A program made the translations under genes and the position numbers. The notes under the pieces were generated by a model. The model had not been told where the DNA came from, made no database searches, and was given only the letters and a program-made list of their open reading frames with translations. From Nageia nagi (lineage: Eukaryota > Pinophyta), in contig JBITNC010000002.1 in the NCBI GenBank assembly GCA_050084985.1, positions 4,340,001 through 4,404,000 of the forward strand: a stretch of DNA of 64,000 bases, in the 5' to 3' direction. Below, one piece after another: positions 22,227 to 34,659 of the stretch; the stretch's first letter is position 1, and every line of letters begins with the position of its first letter.

Positions 22227-23972
22227 CAAGATCACATTTGCAGGAAATGGCCTTTAATGTGTCATCTAATCAATAAGCAAATTTTTTGTCATTAATTAAA
22301 TGTCCTCTTACTCACATTGTTCCAAGAGGTGAAATTTTTAGGGAAATCTTTCCTCATAATTTTCCTTTAAATTCCTTAGTTCAAATTATTGAATGGAGTA
22401 ATTTGACATAGGAGGAGTTAAATTGGTTGAAGTACAGCCAAGAAAAAATTGAATACTAATAACTGGCTTATAGAGGAATGAAGTGAAGTTACTAAAAGTA
22501 CTATAAGAAAATGAATCAATGTTTGCATGGGATTATAGTGATATGAAAGGAATAGATCCTAGAATTTGTTAGCATCATATTTATACTGATGAATCAAGAC
22601 CTATTCAGTAGCATCTAAGAAGAATTATTTAGCCTTGAGGGACATAGTGAAGGAAGAAATTGAGAAATTATTGAAGGTAAATTTCATCTTTCCTATTCCA
22701 GATAGTAAGTGGGTCTCACCTTTGGTGATAGTACCTAAGAATAATGGAAAATGGAGAGTGTGTAGAATATAGAGCATTAAATAATGCTACACACATGGAT
22801 CATTTTCCCTTGCCATTCATTGACCAAGTTTTGGATATATTTGCTGGTAAGAAGTACTTCTCATTTCTAGATGGTTTTAGTGGATACAAATAGATTTAGA
22901 TTTTAGAATAAGACTAGGAGAAGACCACCTTCACTTGTGCATGGGGTACCTATGCTTATAAGGTTCTACCTTTTGGTCTATGCAATGCACCTGCCACATT
23001 CCAAAGAGCTATGTTAGCAAATTTTGCTAATTTAACACATGATTATGTTGAGGTGTACATGGATGAATTTACATTCTATGGGGACACATTTGACCAAGCC
23101 TTAAACAATTTGCATAGGGTGTTATAAAGATGTAAGGATCATAACCTTTCTCTTAGTTATGAAAGTATTTTATGATGATGCAGGAAGGGATTGTATTGGG
23201 ACATCATGTCCTAGCCCAAGGTATAAAGGTGGATCTAAAGAAGATGGAAGTAATTAAATAACTACATATTCCAGAAAACCAGATAGACATAAGAAGCTTC
23301 TTAGGACATGCTAGTTACTACAAAGGGTTTATCCAAAACTTCATTAAGATAGCGACCTCTTTGTTTGTGCTACTTCATAAAGATACTGAGTTTGAATGGA
23401 TAAGAGATTGTGAAATTTCATTTTAGCTGATTAAATAAAAGCTAACAACTACTCCAATGTTGAGAAGACCTAATTGGTATTTACCATTTCATATTCATTT
23501 TTATGCATTTGATTTTTTAATTGGAGTATTATTGGGACAAGAGAATGCAAATAAGTCACATTATGCCATATACTACATTAGCAAGAACCTAGTTGGAGCT
23601 GAAAGAAATTATACTACCACAGAGAAAGAATTCTTAGTAGTAATATATGCATTTAACAAGTTCAAGCACTACATTATACGATATCAAGTATTTGTCCATA
23701 CATATCATGCAACCATTAAGTGTTTAATAAACAAAACTGTAGTAAGTGAAAGAATTATTAGATGGTTGTTATTACTTTAAGAATTTCATGTTATTATTAT
23801 GGATAAACTTGGAAAAGCCAATGTAGTGGAAAATTTCTTATCATGAATAATTAGTGGAAAAAATGATGAATCTATTTAGGATTATTTTCTTGATGAAAAT
23901 ATTTTTTCCATATATGTACACTCACCCTAGTTTGTAGACATAACAAATTATTTAGTAACAGAAAGACTACCT
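22227..23972 (+). pseudogene. reverse transcriptase-RNase H, copy B of tandem duplication
   Basis: A second copy of the whole preceding block, beginning CAAGATCACATTTG at 22227 (copy A at 20539). It shows the same changes: TAG at 22609, YMDE at 23056-23067, TAA at 23125, TGA at 23844. Copy B has about 70 bp near 22275-22350 that copy A lacks. The two differ at about 7-8% of sites by eye over 300 bp. It includes an RNase H stretch with HFYAFDFLIGVLLGQE, where the DAS motif is changed. Confidence 0.85.
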
Positions 23973-25254
23973 TCTCATTTTTCTCCAAGATAAAAGAAAT
24001 AGTTGATAAGGGAGAGTGATACTTATACTTGGATAGATGGTACTTTTTATAAGCATGGAGTAGATAATGTTCTCATAAGATGTGTAAGGAAGGATGAAGT
24101 TTATGATATTCTAAGGGCTTATCATGATGAGCCTATTGGAGGACATTATGCAGAAAAAATGACAACTCTTAAAATTCTAGGTGCAGGCTACTATTGGCCA
24201 TTCTTAAATAAGGATGTCAAGAATTATATCAAGCAGTGTGACTAGTGCCAAAGAATGGGGATACCTACAAGTATCACACAAATGCCATTAAATCCTCAAG
24301 TTCTATTGGAACCATTTGAATAGTGTGGGATAGATTTCATTGGGAATATTAATCTAAAGGAAAGAAACATATCTTGGTATGTGCTGATTTTGTTACCAAA
24401 TGGGTGGAAGTAGTTGCTCTTGCACAAGCTAAGGAAGAGAAAGTAGCAGGCTTTCTCCTTAATAACATTATGCAAAGGTTTGGAGCCTCTAGATTCTTAG
24501 AGTTAGATCAAGATCCATAATTTGTGTCAAAAATGATTAAGCATTTTGTTGATCATTATCAAATTAAACATAAGAAGGATTCCCCTTACCATCATCAAAC
24601 TAGTGGACAAGTTGAAGTCACCAATAGAAAATTGGAGAATATTTTGATAAAAACTATAGCATCCCATAAAAAGGATTAGGCTGATAGAGTTCTTGAGGTA
24701 GTTTGGGCATATAACATTACATGGAAATCAATTTCAAGGTTTACTCCCTAGGAGTTGGTATATGGTAGGAAGCCCTTATTACTAATAGAATTTGAAATTC
24801 AAACTTTAAAAATAGCTATGAAAGTTGGTATGAATTGAAATTTTTTTAGAAGAATATAATGCTACAATTAAATGAGTTGGATGAATATAGAAGGGAGGCA
24901 TTTTAGTAAATAGAGATACTACAACATTAAAGAAAGGAATGGCATGATAAGAAACTAAAGAAAATATGATTTGAAGTTGGATAATTAGCTTCATTGTTTG
25001 ATTCCAAGTATCAAGACTTCAAGGGAAAATTGCAAACTCGATGGTTGGGACCCTATAAAATTCTTCAAATTTTTTATAATGGGATTATGCAACTTGAGCC
25101 AATCGATGATTCAAGAAGAACAATGCTAGTAAATGGACATAGGCTTCATCCCTATACTTTTCCTTTGAATAATGAGGAATTCAATAAAATGTTGAAACAA
25201 TTAGATCTATGCTTGATTGAGGAAGGTTTATCTTCCTCAATTTTGTGTCTTTAA
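23973..25254 (+). pseudogene. integrase of Athila/Tat-like element
   Basis: An H2C2 zinc-binding region (AYHDEPIGGHYAEK, then YYWPFLNKDVKNYIKQCD, stop, CQR) is followed by a core with GIDFIG, ELDQDP, YHHQTSGQVEVTNRKLENIL and a C-terminal tail FKGKLQTRWLGPYKI and LVNGHRLHPY. It integrates the DNA copy into the nuclear genome. Position after RNase H is the gypsy order. Stops at 24243-24245 and further on break it. Confidence 0.85.
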
Positions 25255-26100
25255 TTTTCTACCTTTTTGTAGCAGTAATAAGACGCTAATTCTGGAAATA
25301 GAACTAACACAAAAAAATGAAAGATGAAAACCTAAGGAGTTCCAAAATATTCATAAAAAAAAACTTGAGAATGTACATAAATAATAACTCCATAATGTTT
25401 CTATAGACCACCTCCAGAAACTTGATCAAAACTAGCTCTAGAAAGCTAATGAGACATATCATTAGGAATCTTCTCCCCAAAATAGGAGCCTTTCCAAGTG
25501 TCCTTAGAGTAAAATCCTCATGGATTTCAATGAATAGATTACAACATCAATCTCCTTGATTACAAGGAAGCATCAAGTTTCATAATCTATAGTGGAAGGA
25601 CACCTCAGCATGATTACGAACATAGTCATCATGGAATGCAATGCCAACATGATTTTGGATCATATGTTCTTCAAATCTACCAGTGGATCCAATTTGGTTG
25701 ATTAAATATGACAATAACCATTTCCATATCATTTCATAATAACTATTTGCATCCATCCCATCAATTCTATCACCATTATTACAAGGTATGTATTTAATTT
25801 GAAATTAATAGAATTAATAAATTTTGATATGAATTTGGGATTTAGCACATTCCAAAGATAATACTTTGCAACCAGCATAGTGCAAGGCATGGGTAGAAAG
25901 AACACATGGTAGAATATATCACTATTAGATCCTTTTGAATTAGATCTTGAAATAAATGTTGCATGAGAAAATTGATCATTATCATCGTACTTCAAAAGTT
26001 CCAAGAATAGACTGAGCAACCACATTTAGAAGTTAGTTTCACTGTTGAACAAACTCAAGCCTTGTTCAAGCAACCTCCAAGATCATTAAGAAGAATAAAG
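25255..26100. other. spacer between integrase and the 3' ORF
   Basis: No convincing coding frame; AT-rich with many stops in every frame. It lies within the Athila/Tat-like element. Confidence 0.4.
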
Positions 26101-28821
26101 TAATGGGAGGAAAGTGTAAGTATGAACCAAACAATGTAGATGAGTTTAAATATAATGCCCAGGTAACAAAAATCTTTCAAAAATTCAATTTACTATCATT
26201 ATTTGAAAAGTTTGAAGGGCATAGTAACCAGTTGGCTTTGGATTTCACTGAGAGCTTTTAGGAGAATTTCATCACTTTTAAGGGCCATGTTATTTCAATT
26301 AACATAGACTCAATTAGTGAATATATGAGATTACCTAAGACAAGGGAAGATTTAAATAGGAGGGATCATTATTTCATCTTAGTTAATAGATTTCATCCCA
26401 TAAATGAACCTAAAGTTGAAATTTACACAACTAGGGGGCATGTTCAAGGAGTAAAACAAGAATATTTTCCCAAAAAATGGGCCATAGTAGCTAAATGGCT
26501 GATGAGGTATCTAACCTATGAAGGACAACACCGTACTCTAATGGGTCATCATATAAAATTATTAATTTGCATGAGATATAAGAAATATCAAACATGTAAT
26601 TTATCCTAATTCTTGTACCAAAGTCTCAAGAAAATGTCCAAGAAAGTTAGGGTAAACCAAAGTAATAAATTACTATCCCTAAAACACCATGGACTCATTA
26701 TAATACTCTATAAAGAATACTTTATAAGAAAGGAGAATGGGAAAGCATATTGGGACCAATTTATCAGTTGATATGTCAAGGAAAATTCTTAGGAGAAGGG
26801 GAGGAAGAATTTGATAGTTATGAATCCACACCTATATTTGCGAATGTTGAAGTCCATCAAATGGGGGTATATGTCCCACAATTCATTAGAGAATCATCTA
26901 GAATTTGAGAATGATAAGAGAATTTAATTCCCCATCATGAGGAGGAAATTCAATAATATGTCCCTATGTTACCTCATGATGATATTGATAAATAAAACCC
27001 TTTGATAGATTCCCTTGAAAAAATCCAAGAGCCAAAACTACAAGCTAAGGAGAATGTAATGGTTAGATGTGGAAAGAAAAGAGAAAAGAGGAAATCTCCT
27101 ACTGTTCCTAGCTGAAAGTCTACTAGACTCAAGAGATTGCATAAAATCATAAAAGAAGATAAGTCAAATTATCATACTATAGTGGAGGACATTGACCAAG
27201 GAATGCAAGCTCCATAATTCATCTCTAGTATTCCATAGGAGACATTTACAACAGATGAAGAATTACATATTGAAGAGGAAGCTATGAAACTAGTTGGGGA
27301 AAACCACTCTCAACCTAAAACAGTTAAGGATAACCAAGTACAACCCTTAGGTCTTGAGAAAGACCAGCCACAACCTACAAAAGTCTAGGAAGAATGCATG
27401 CTAACTAGTCTTGATAAGTTAGTAGAAACTACTGGTAGGGTAGCTATAACAGAAGTGCCTGATGTTCAAGTATTAAATTCCAAACATATACTATTTGGAG
27501 AAAGTAATGAAGAATTGCTTAATGAAAAGATTGTTTTATAAAATGAAATTCAACAATTGAAGAACAAGTGTTCCACTTTAGAAAGTGTAGAAATAAGGCT
27601 AGCCAAACATCAAACTTCAATTTTTTATATAACTTAAAAATTACAAACAATGCAAAAGAATCAAACATAATTTGTATGTGAAGAGGAAGAAATGAACCAA
27701 ATTTTTAATTTGTTCAAATAAAAGGAAGAACAAGTAATGCAATTGGAATGACAGCTTATTGTTAAAATGCAAGCTTTTGAAGATAAAGAAATTGAGTACA
27801 CCAAAACACTTGTAGTAATTAAAAAGGAGAATAAGGATGTCAATTTAGTTAAAAAGGCCATTGTGGACATGTGCATGATATTCAAGGAAGTTTTGAAATT
27901 AAGGAAACCTTATCCTATTTATAGTATGTATCTTAAGGAACAATTCTTAAAATGGTAAGTTAGTAGAATTCATAAGGGTCTACCTTATGAATTGAAATAT
28001 GGTGCTAAGTTCCTACGAGCATACTTTGAGGCAACAAAACATGAGAAGTATTTGTTGTGTGAACTATACATGCATGAATTTTTACTGAGTGATGATATTA
28101 AATTTCTTCTTGGTATTTATGTGGGTGATATTCACTTAGAGGCTTTTGTTTCTTTGTTGCAAAATCAAATTTAGTGGACAAATGATAGTGAATAAATTTA
28201 GCAGAGAAGTTTGACTGATAGCTTTTTAGTTAGATAATAACTAATCTATAATGAGGTAACCACATCTGTATTCTTAACATAGGTCAACAAATTCAAGGAC
28301 CAATACATTTAGGTAATGGAAGCATGTATTTAGGAGTATAACATTGCTCTCACTCATCATTTTGATGAGGCATTACAAACTTGTAATAGAAGGTGGGGTA
28401 TGCAAATAGTAGATCAAAAGAAAAGGGAGGTAATTTCTCCAACCAATTTACAATGGAGTAAGAAAAGAGCTGAAGCTATAGAGAAAATTATTTCTACACA
28501 ACCTCTATACTAGGTAGGAAAATAGTAAAAATCTCCATTGATTTTGCATCCGAATCCATCTTGGATAGATGATGGGCCACAATATGATGCCTTATTTAGA
28601 CTTTGAGAAACATAGGTTAGATTGAGCTATGGGATTGGAAATTATATAGAAAGGCCTAATTTGGATGATATTGAAATTACCAACAAGAAGCCTCTTCCTT
28701 CAAGTGTCCATTAGCAAATTTTGGACTGTTTAAAGCCTTATGATCTCAACAGCATGATGCAAGCATCTAATACAAAAGACTTTGTTAATTTAGGAGATAG
28801 TGATGAGGATAGCAACTATTG
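26101..28821 (+). pseudogene. extra ORF downstream of integrase, Athila/Tat-type
   Basis: From an ATG near 26101 one dominant frame can be followed with several stops and shifts to a TGA at 28819-28821. The first ~170 residues are the clearest: ITFKGHVISINIDSISEYM, then REDLNRRDHYFILV, KKWAIVAKWLMRYLTYEGQ and HHIKLLICMRYK, resembling the 'putative plant transposon protein' block often found with Athila/Tat elements. The middle (27530-27950) is Glu/Lys/Gln-rich and coiled-coil-like. The C-terminus is acidic (LGDSDEDSNY). Athila elements are known to carry an extra ORF here, sometimes called env-like. No signal peptide or transmembrane segment was seen. Function is unknown. Confidence 0.6.
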
Positions 28822-28905
28822 ATTTTCTAAATTTGCAAAAGAATTTAAACTATTTTAATACTTTTTAATTACTACAAGGGTAGTAATATTATAAGTTGGG
28901 TAGAA

Positions 28906-29981
28906 TGATGAGACTCAAAATAATCTCTATTTTTATGCAAAGACTATATTTTTGCTAAATTTGGAAAGACTTTTATCCCCTATTCATATTTAGAATATAC
29001 TAATACTATTTATTTTGAAGTTAAATGCAAATTTGTTAGTTTTTATATGTTTCATATATTTGTGTGATTTAATGTGTTTTGTGGTTACATAGTGCTAGTA
29101 TTTTGTTATGAATAAAGTATGCTGAAAATGGTTTCTAGAAACATCATGAAAATTATAGTGTTTTAGTCCATTTAGTTGAGCTCCAAAATAGCATTTCCAA
29201 AATTTTGTGAGTTGATCTCAAAATGGTTTAGGCATGAATATGGAGCTGATCACTTATGACAATTCTAAAATTCTAGAAAACTCATGAATTTTAGGAGAGT
29301 CCTAAATTTGTGGAAACTCCAAGATGATAGATGCTACTAAAGAAGAACTTGATTATAGAATTGTAGTAGAAGAGGCTCCAAAATCATTATCATATCATGA
29401 CCAGGTGCATAGTGATTCATGGGAAATTAGCTAGGATATTTAAGCAAGATAAAGACTGTGAACAAAACTTCATATTTGTAGTAAAGTGACTCACAATGTT
29501 ATCATTCCTAAATGATAGCAGGAAGACTAGAGTACCAAAAATGCTATGTTTATCACAATGTAAATGCTATGAGGAATTCTAGCATAGTTGTTAGTAAATT
29601 TCATTATATATATCTCTATGTTTGAGAAGTATTAGTTAGTTAGCAAATAGAGAAACTGTGCTATAATTATTCTTTGAAATAATACAAGTATCACATTGAA
29701 TTCAGATCTATAATTTGTGTTGAAAGCTTTGTTGGAAGGAGGAGGGCCCACTCCAACTAATAGGTGTTTCTTAGTTAGAATAATTTAAATATATTTATTA
29801 TCTATTATCAAGATTATTTGATTACCATATGAATTTAGTTTATCTCATTTTTTGTAAGAAATGCTTTATAGTGTGTTAAGTGTAATAGAGAAACAATGAA
29901 TTAAATAGAGATTCAATTGCATATAGCTAAAGACACCTACCTTGGATTGATATAATTAAGTGGTAAATTGACAACTTATCA
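28906..29981 (+). repeat. 3' LTR of Athila/Tat-like element
   Basis: 1,076 bp partner of 16114-17192, preceded by a weak purine tract (AAGTTGGGTAGAA, 28893-28905). It is followed by the right TSD AACTC (29982-29986). Confidence 0.93.
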
Positions 29982-31500
29982 AACTCCATAAAATTTCTTT
30001 GAATGATAACAAACTTGTGTTCTTCATTGCATCAAAATCCTCCATAGAATACTTACTTGCATCCCTTCAATCTCAAATGACTACTGAAAATTTAGGAGTG
30101 CTAATACAAGTGTATTATTGATCTTTTTTTTTCATAAAGTTAAAAGATTATTGTTACTATTTTTACCACTAAAAAAATCTTTCTTTTTCCTATAACACAA
30201 GGTAATGGAGAAGTAATTCTTGAAAAGTTAATAATGAAGCTATTAACCACTCCACGATGGATCTCACCTTCTTAAGATAAATTCTCAATTATATACCTCC
30301 AACAATATTCCCTAAGTACACTAGAGATTACTTACAAAACTCATACTTACTCAAAATTAACAATAGTTTCATATTTTGAATAGTTTGGAGAACTTATTTT
30401 AAGTGCACCTAAAGCTCTTCTTAAGTCTAACTATAAACTAGAATATATTCCAAGTATACGATAATAAAATAATCAATAAAAGTTTTGAGAACTTCATTCA
30501 TTACCTTCATAAAGATGATTGGTGCATTACACAACTCGAATGGGAGTACAAGCAAATAAAAAAATCTTATCTTGCCTTGAATGTAGTTTTCTAAATATCA
30601 TCCTCCTTGATCCTTAGTTTATGATATCCACTTTTTAAGTCCAAATTCGAAAAGAATCTACCCCTTGTAGTTGATAGATAAGATCATCAATCCTAGGAAA
30701 TATGTAGCGATTCTTAATGGTAATCTTGTTCAATTTCCTATAGTCGATACACATACTATAATTCCCATCCTTGTTTAGAACTAAGACCATAGGTGATCCA
30801 CATAGAGAAGTGCTTGGTTTTATCACTCCTTGATCTAATAGTTCCCATACTTGTTGATTAATATCCTCATACTCCATAATAGATTATCTATACAATCCAA
30901 TGTTAAGAAGATAAGCATTAGGTAGTAACTAGATTTCATGCTCAATAGAACATTTAGGTAAAAAACCTTTAAGCTCTACAAAAAATTCCTAAAAATCCTG
31001 CATTAGAAACTATACCTATTTTCCCAATGTTGGCCCTAGAGTCATCATTGATGCTAAGATGCATTCTATCTTCAATGGTGATGTAAATTTTCTAGAACCT
31101 TTCTCCCTTATTTGGACCATTACAAGTATAAAATTATTACTAGTAGTTATAAGTCTCTTAATCAAGGTTTTGTCCAATAAATACATTTACTTCTTGCTTC
31201 TATGGTTATTAACAAAATATGATTTTCCTTCTTTAATCAACCTATATTGATTTTACTTCTAGTAGTAAATGGCATCTTTATCCTACATTTATGGATTACT
31301 AAATATAACGCCAAAACTATCAAGAAGAACTACATCAACAACTATTGTCTTAATGAAATTTATTTTAATAGCAACATTCAACTTATATTATTTCATCACT
31401 TACAATTTGGAATCATTGTACACCCATCCCAATAGGTATGTATGAGGATGATTAGTTATCTTCAATCCCAACTTATTCACCTATATTTTAGTAATGAGAT
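29982..31500 (-). pseudogene. Ty3/gypsy pol (RT/RNase H) of the split minus-strand element
   Basis: The minus strand contains QVWELLDQGVIKPSTSLCGS, MCIDYRKLNKITIKNRY and PRIDDLIYQLQGVDSF (30877-30635), the RT fingers of chromovirus-like gypsy elements. Further left come LCNAPIIFMKVMNEVLKTFI, VYLEYILVYS (normally YLDDIL.YS, the first catalytic Asp kept in position as E-Y altered) near 30480, and a decayed HLK.VL..I..LVYLGNIV to about 30290. The catalytic Asp pair is lost. The frame runs into the right TSD of the Athila-like element, and its continuation is at 15955-16113. The stretch 30880-31500 should hold protease and linker but is too decayed to read. Confidence 0.82.
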
Positions 31501-31504
31501 TTTC

Positions 31505-32596
31505 TTATGATCTAGAATCAATGAATGAATCAATTTTAGTTTTCTTCACTTGAACCTTGATATGAAAGAGTTGTATTATTTTCTCCTCTATCTCCTTTTT
31601 CTTAGCATTGATTTCCCTCTTTTTAACTGTTGCACAAGTGATCTCATCATCCACATTAGAATTGTCATCAACAAGATCATTTTTTGTGATCATAGCATCC
31701 TTCTTCTCAGAATTATTCTTCTTATATTTATGATGAAATTTCCAATAGCTACTATCAATATGACCATATTTATCACAATGTGAACAATGTCTCATATCTT
31801 CATTATTTTTAGTAGTGCTAGTAGTTTTCTTCTCTTGTTGTCCTCCTTTACCTTTGCCTTTGTCTTAATTTTTTTCTTTGTCATTACCTTGCTAATTCTT
31901 CTTGGAGATTTCAATGTACTATATTTTATTCATATCCTCCTTAAGGTATTTTTCTTGTAGTTTTTCTTGGTCTAAAGTAACTAGATTAAACAACATGATG
32001 GTTATTCTAATATAACTATGAAGTTCTCTAATGTACTTAACCAATACTTGATGATATTTGAAAGAAATCCCAACCATGGTAGTTAATTTTTTAATTTTTT
32101 TGGTATAGTCTTGGATAGATTGCCCTCTTTTCTATATAGTAAATTTCTCTTTAATGAGTTGCTTATTGTGATATCACAATGAATAGAACTTAGCCTTAAG
32201 TAGCTTCTTAAAGTCTACCCAATAAGAGATAGGTTGTTGGTTATCATGGTTAATGAATTCTAAATGGATTTCCCACAAAATAAGTGCATGAACTCCCATT
32301 TTTAATCTTTCAAATGAAATATTTTGCTCATCACTATATAGTACACCTTGTATTTATAAATATACCTCAAGTTAATTTAGCCAATTAATCAACTTATCAA
32401 CATTAATCTCCCCTACAAAATTTGGAATGTCCAATTTGGCTTCAAATTTGAAAGGAGTGGATGAAGAAGAAGTGCTTGCATCCTCATTATTCTTGGATTA
32501 TCTCTCTCTTTGATTAATCTACCTAGCCTCCTCATTTTTGGGTTGATTTTGAATTTTTATCATCATCTCCATGAGTTGAGTCATATGTTGTTCCAT
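31505..32596 (-). pseudogene. gag of the split minus-strand gypsy element
   Basis: The ATG at 32596 (MEQHMTQLMEMMIKIQNQ) starts a frame with only scattered stops. It contains KLDIPNFVGEINVDKLINWL, then QNISFERLKMGVHALI, GQSIQDYTKKIKKLTTMVGI and, at 31795-31740, the knuckle CSHCDKYGHIDSSYW, where the last Cys is Tyr. It ends at the protease motif FIDSRS (usually DSGS). This is the retrotransposon gag family typical of chromovirus-like Ty3/gypsy. It begins 180 bp inside the primer site, which supports the start. Confidence 0.8.
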
Positions 32597-32775
32597 TGTA
32601 ACAAACCTTATTTTAAAATATATCTTAGATATTCTTGAGATCGGGTTTTCTTCCTCATATCTATCTATATTGGTATTCTTTCTTTATCTTCTACCAATTT
32701 AGGATTACAAGGAACCAACTCTCTATTCTAAGATCTTTTATCATGCATTCACAAACCTCTTCAATCAAAAACATC

Positions 32776-32787
32776 ACTCTGATACCA
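32776..32787 (-). other. primer binding site of the split gypsy element
   Basis: The minus strand reads TGGTATCAGAGT, one base from the tRNA-iMet complement TGGTATCAGAGC. It lies between the gag ATG and the LTR edge, which fixes the orientation and position of the 5' LTR to its right. Confidence 0.85.
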
Positions 32788-32789
32788 CA

Positions 32790-33404
32790 TGATTTATAAT
32801 CATTCGTAAGCTTTGCTATTTTGGAATCCTCAAATACCTTTTTGTTAATTCATTTTATTATGACAATAGATATATTGCATATGTTTTATAAGTTTACTAA
32901 AATATATATGATAACAATAATAATCTAATTTGCAAGCATCAACGCATAAACTTATATAAGTATTAATACTAGATTCCCTTGATGTGAGAGTACATCTAGT
33001 TTCATTGGAGTTCAAAATTATATTGGCCCACATAAAGCATTACAATGATAAGAATGGAGAAATAATATTATCTCCAATAGCCTTTAACTCTTTCTATGAT
33101 CTACAACTTCTTGAAACTCTTCAACCTCCAATATTAGGTTTTGTATAGGCTTGCAACACTTCTCTAAGTCCAAGCCCTTCAAGCTCAATAATCATGCAAA
33201 ACACATATACAACCTCCAATAACTTTATTAACCCCTCTAATGAAGTTGATTCAAGGTTATATAGTTAAAATTGATCATCCTTATATGGTTACACAACTCT
33301 CTAAAACTCTAAGATCCTTCAAAATGACTCAAATTGCTTCAACTTTCCCGAAACATGATATGGAATACCAGCCCTAATGCTAGGATGTATGAAAAATATT
33401 AAAG
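32790..33404 (-). repeat. partial 5' LTR of the split gypsy element
   Basis: The LTR edge (TG on the plus strand, CA on the minus strand) lies two bases outside the primer site at 32790. The sequence then runs rightward with no coding signal to the edge of the Tat-like element at 33405. The other end of this LTR was not recognised, so it may have been interrupted by that element. No partner LTR was found in the window. Confidence 0.55.
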
Positions 33405-34097
33405 TGTTAAGATGAACTCATCTAATTGTAGACCCTAAATTATGTGATGATGTAATTAATTCATGAAATTAACACATGCAATATTTGGTCTATTAAGTAG
33501 TTGACATAAAGCGAGAAAATGACAATAGATGATTAAGCATATAGGTTCATTTTGTTAACATGCATATTTAATTAATCAAGAAGAGGCAAAAGCAATATCA
33601 TACACACTAGTACAGCATCAGTGTCCTGGTAATAGTACATCACTGGTGTTGTGTTAATGATCAAATTAAAGATCTGATGAAAGATGAAATGATAAATGAA
33701 TGAATGATTTATCAATATAACAAAAGTATGATAATCTTTGAGATAATAGATTCGCTTGTTATAGATAAGAAGACCTTGCAAATTTTTGCTTTATGAATGA
33801 TGTTTGAGTCCTTGATTCTCTATCTAATCTTCAATTGATATAAGCCTTGGGTCTTCTATAATCTACCCCTTGTCTAGTTTCTCTTGATGATAATCCCATC
33901 CTTTGTCTTTGTATGTCTTTAATGCCTTTATATAGGGATGCTTGTATTATAGGAATTGACCCCTTGTATAATCCACAAGGGTCAAATATATGGCCTACAC
34001 CTCTTTTATACATTTTAAATCTCTTTTTAAATAATACATTGTTAAGGGATTAAAATGATTTATTAAATACATAAAGGTTCATTTTGAGGCATCTACA
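33405..34097 (-). repeat. 3' LTR of Tat-like element
   Basis: 693 bp, plus-strand edges TGTTAAG and TCTACA, matching 50817-51502 throughout with about one change in ten to twelve bases. It has a minus-strand TATATAAA at 33927-33934, and an inverted repeat TTGACCCCTTGT / ACAAGGGTCAA at 33956-33985 (one-base bulge) just upstream of it. Confidence 0.88.
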
Positions 34098-34110
34098 TTT
34101 GCCCCTCTTT
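34098..34110 (-). other. polypurine tract of Tat-like element
   Basis: The minus strand reads AAAGAGGGGCAAA directly before the LTR start (TGTAGATGCC), as expected for plus-strand priming. It shows that the element's interior lies at higher coordinates. Confidence 0.75.
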
Positions 34111-34659
34111 GGATGTGTGATTGAAGCAATGAAATTACATGTCCAAAGAAGAAGGGTAGCCAAGATATAGAAGTAAATTTTTTGATCTTTTTGCTGATGT
34201 TGTCTTTTGCTGAAGATGAATAGTTGATGTTGAGGGACCTTGTGTTGCCCCTCTTTTGAATTGGGTGTTCCAAGAAAGATCCTTGAGTGGAGTAGCCAAG
34301 GAAAAAGTTTCCTTAAGGAATAATATTTGGATGATGTTTGGATGACTGTAAAAATCCATATCCAAGGATGGAGATGGAAGATATGATTTGCCTCCCTTAT
34401 ACTATTTCAATCATGAATTTGGTCATTCCGTTGTGTCTAATACTTAGGAAGCTAATGCACTTACATTCATGTTGCAAAATAAAGAGGTGATGGTTTGGAT
34501 GAGTGGAAATAATAATAAGCTATACATCATTGATGGCCCAACAGAGTGTGAGCATGGCACTAGTGCCCTTGTTTTGACTATAGTTTTATTCTATTTTTGT
34601 TGGATCTATGTGCCTGCAATGAAATGTTAGTCATAAAATAATGAGGGATGTACAATAAG

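Larger units (their letters stand above)
16114..29981 (+). mobile_element. Athila/Tat-like Ty3/gypsy element, 13.9 kb, decayed
   Basis: Bounded by long LTRs starting TGATGAG and ending AACTTATCA. The exact 5 bp direct repeat AACTC lies outside (16109-16113 and 29982-29986). A tRNA-Asp type primer site (decayed), gag with zinc knuckles, protease, RT-RNase H, integrase (in gypsy order, integrase last) and a further ORF before the 3' LTR place it in the Athila/Tat group. Most frames contain many stops. LTR divergence is roughly 10% by eye over the first 350 bp, so it is far older than either copia-1 or copia-2. It carries an internal tandem duplication of the RT-RNase H block. Confidence 0.92.

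Noticed and set aside
32790-33404. Complete 5' LTR of the split gypsy element
   Set aside because: Only the inner edge next to the primer site is secure. The outer edge merges into the Tat-like LTR and no partner LTR was found.
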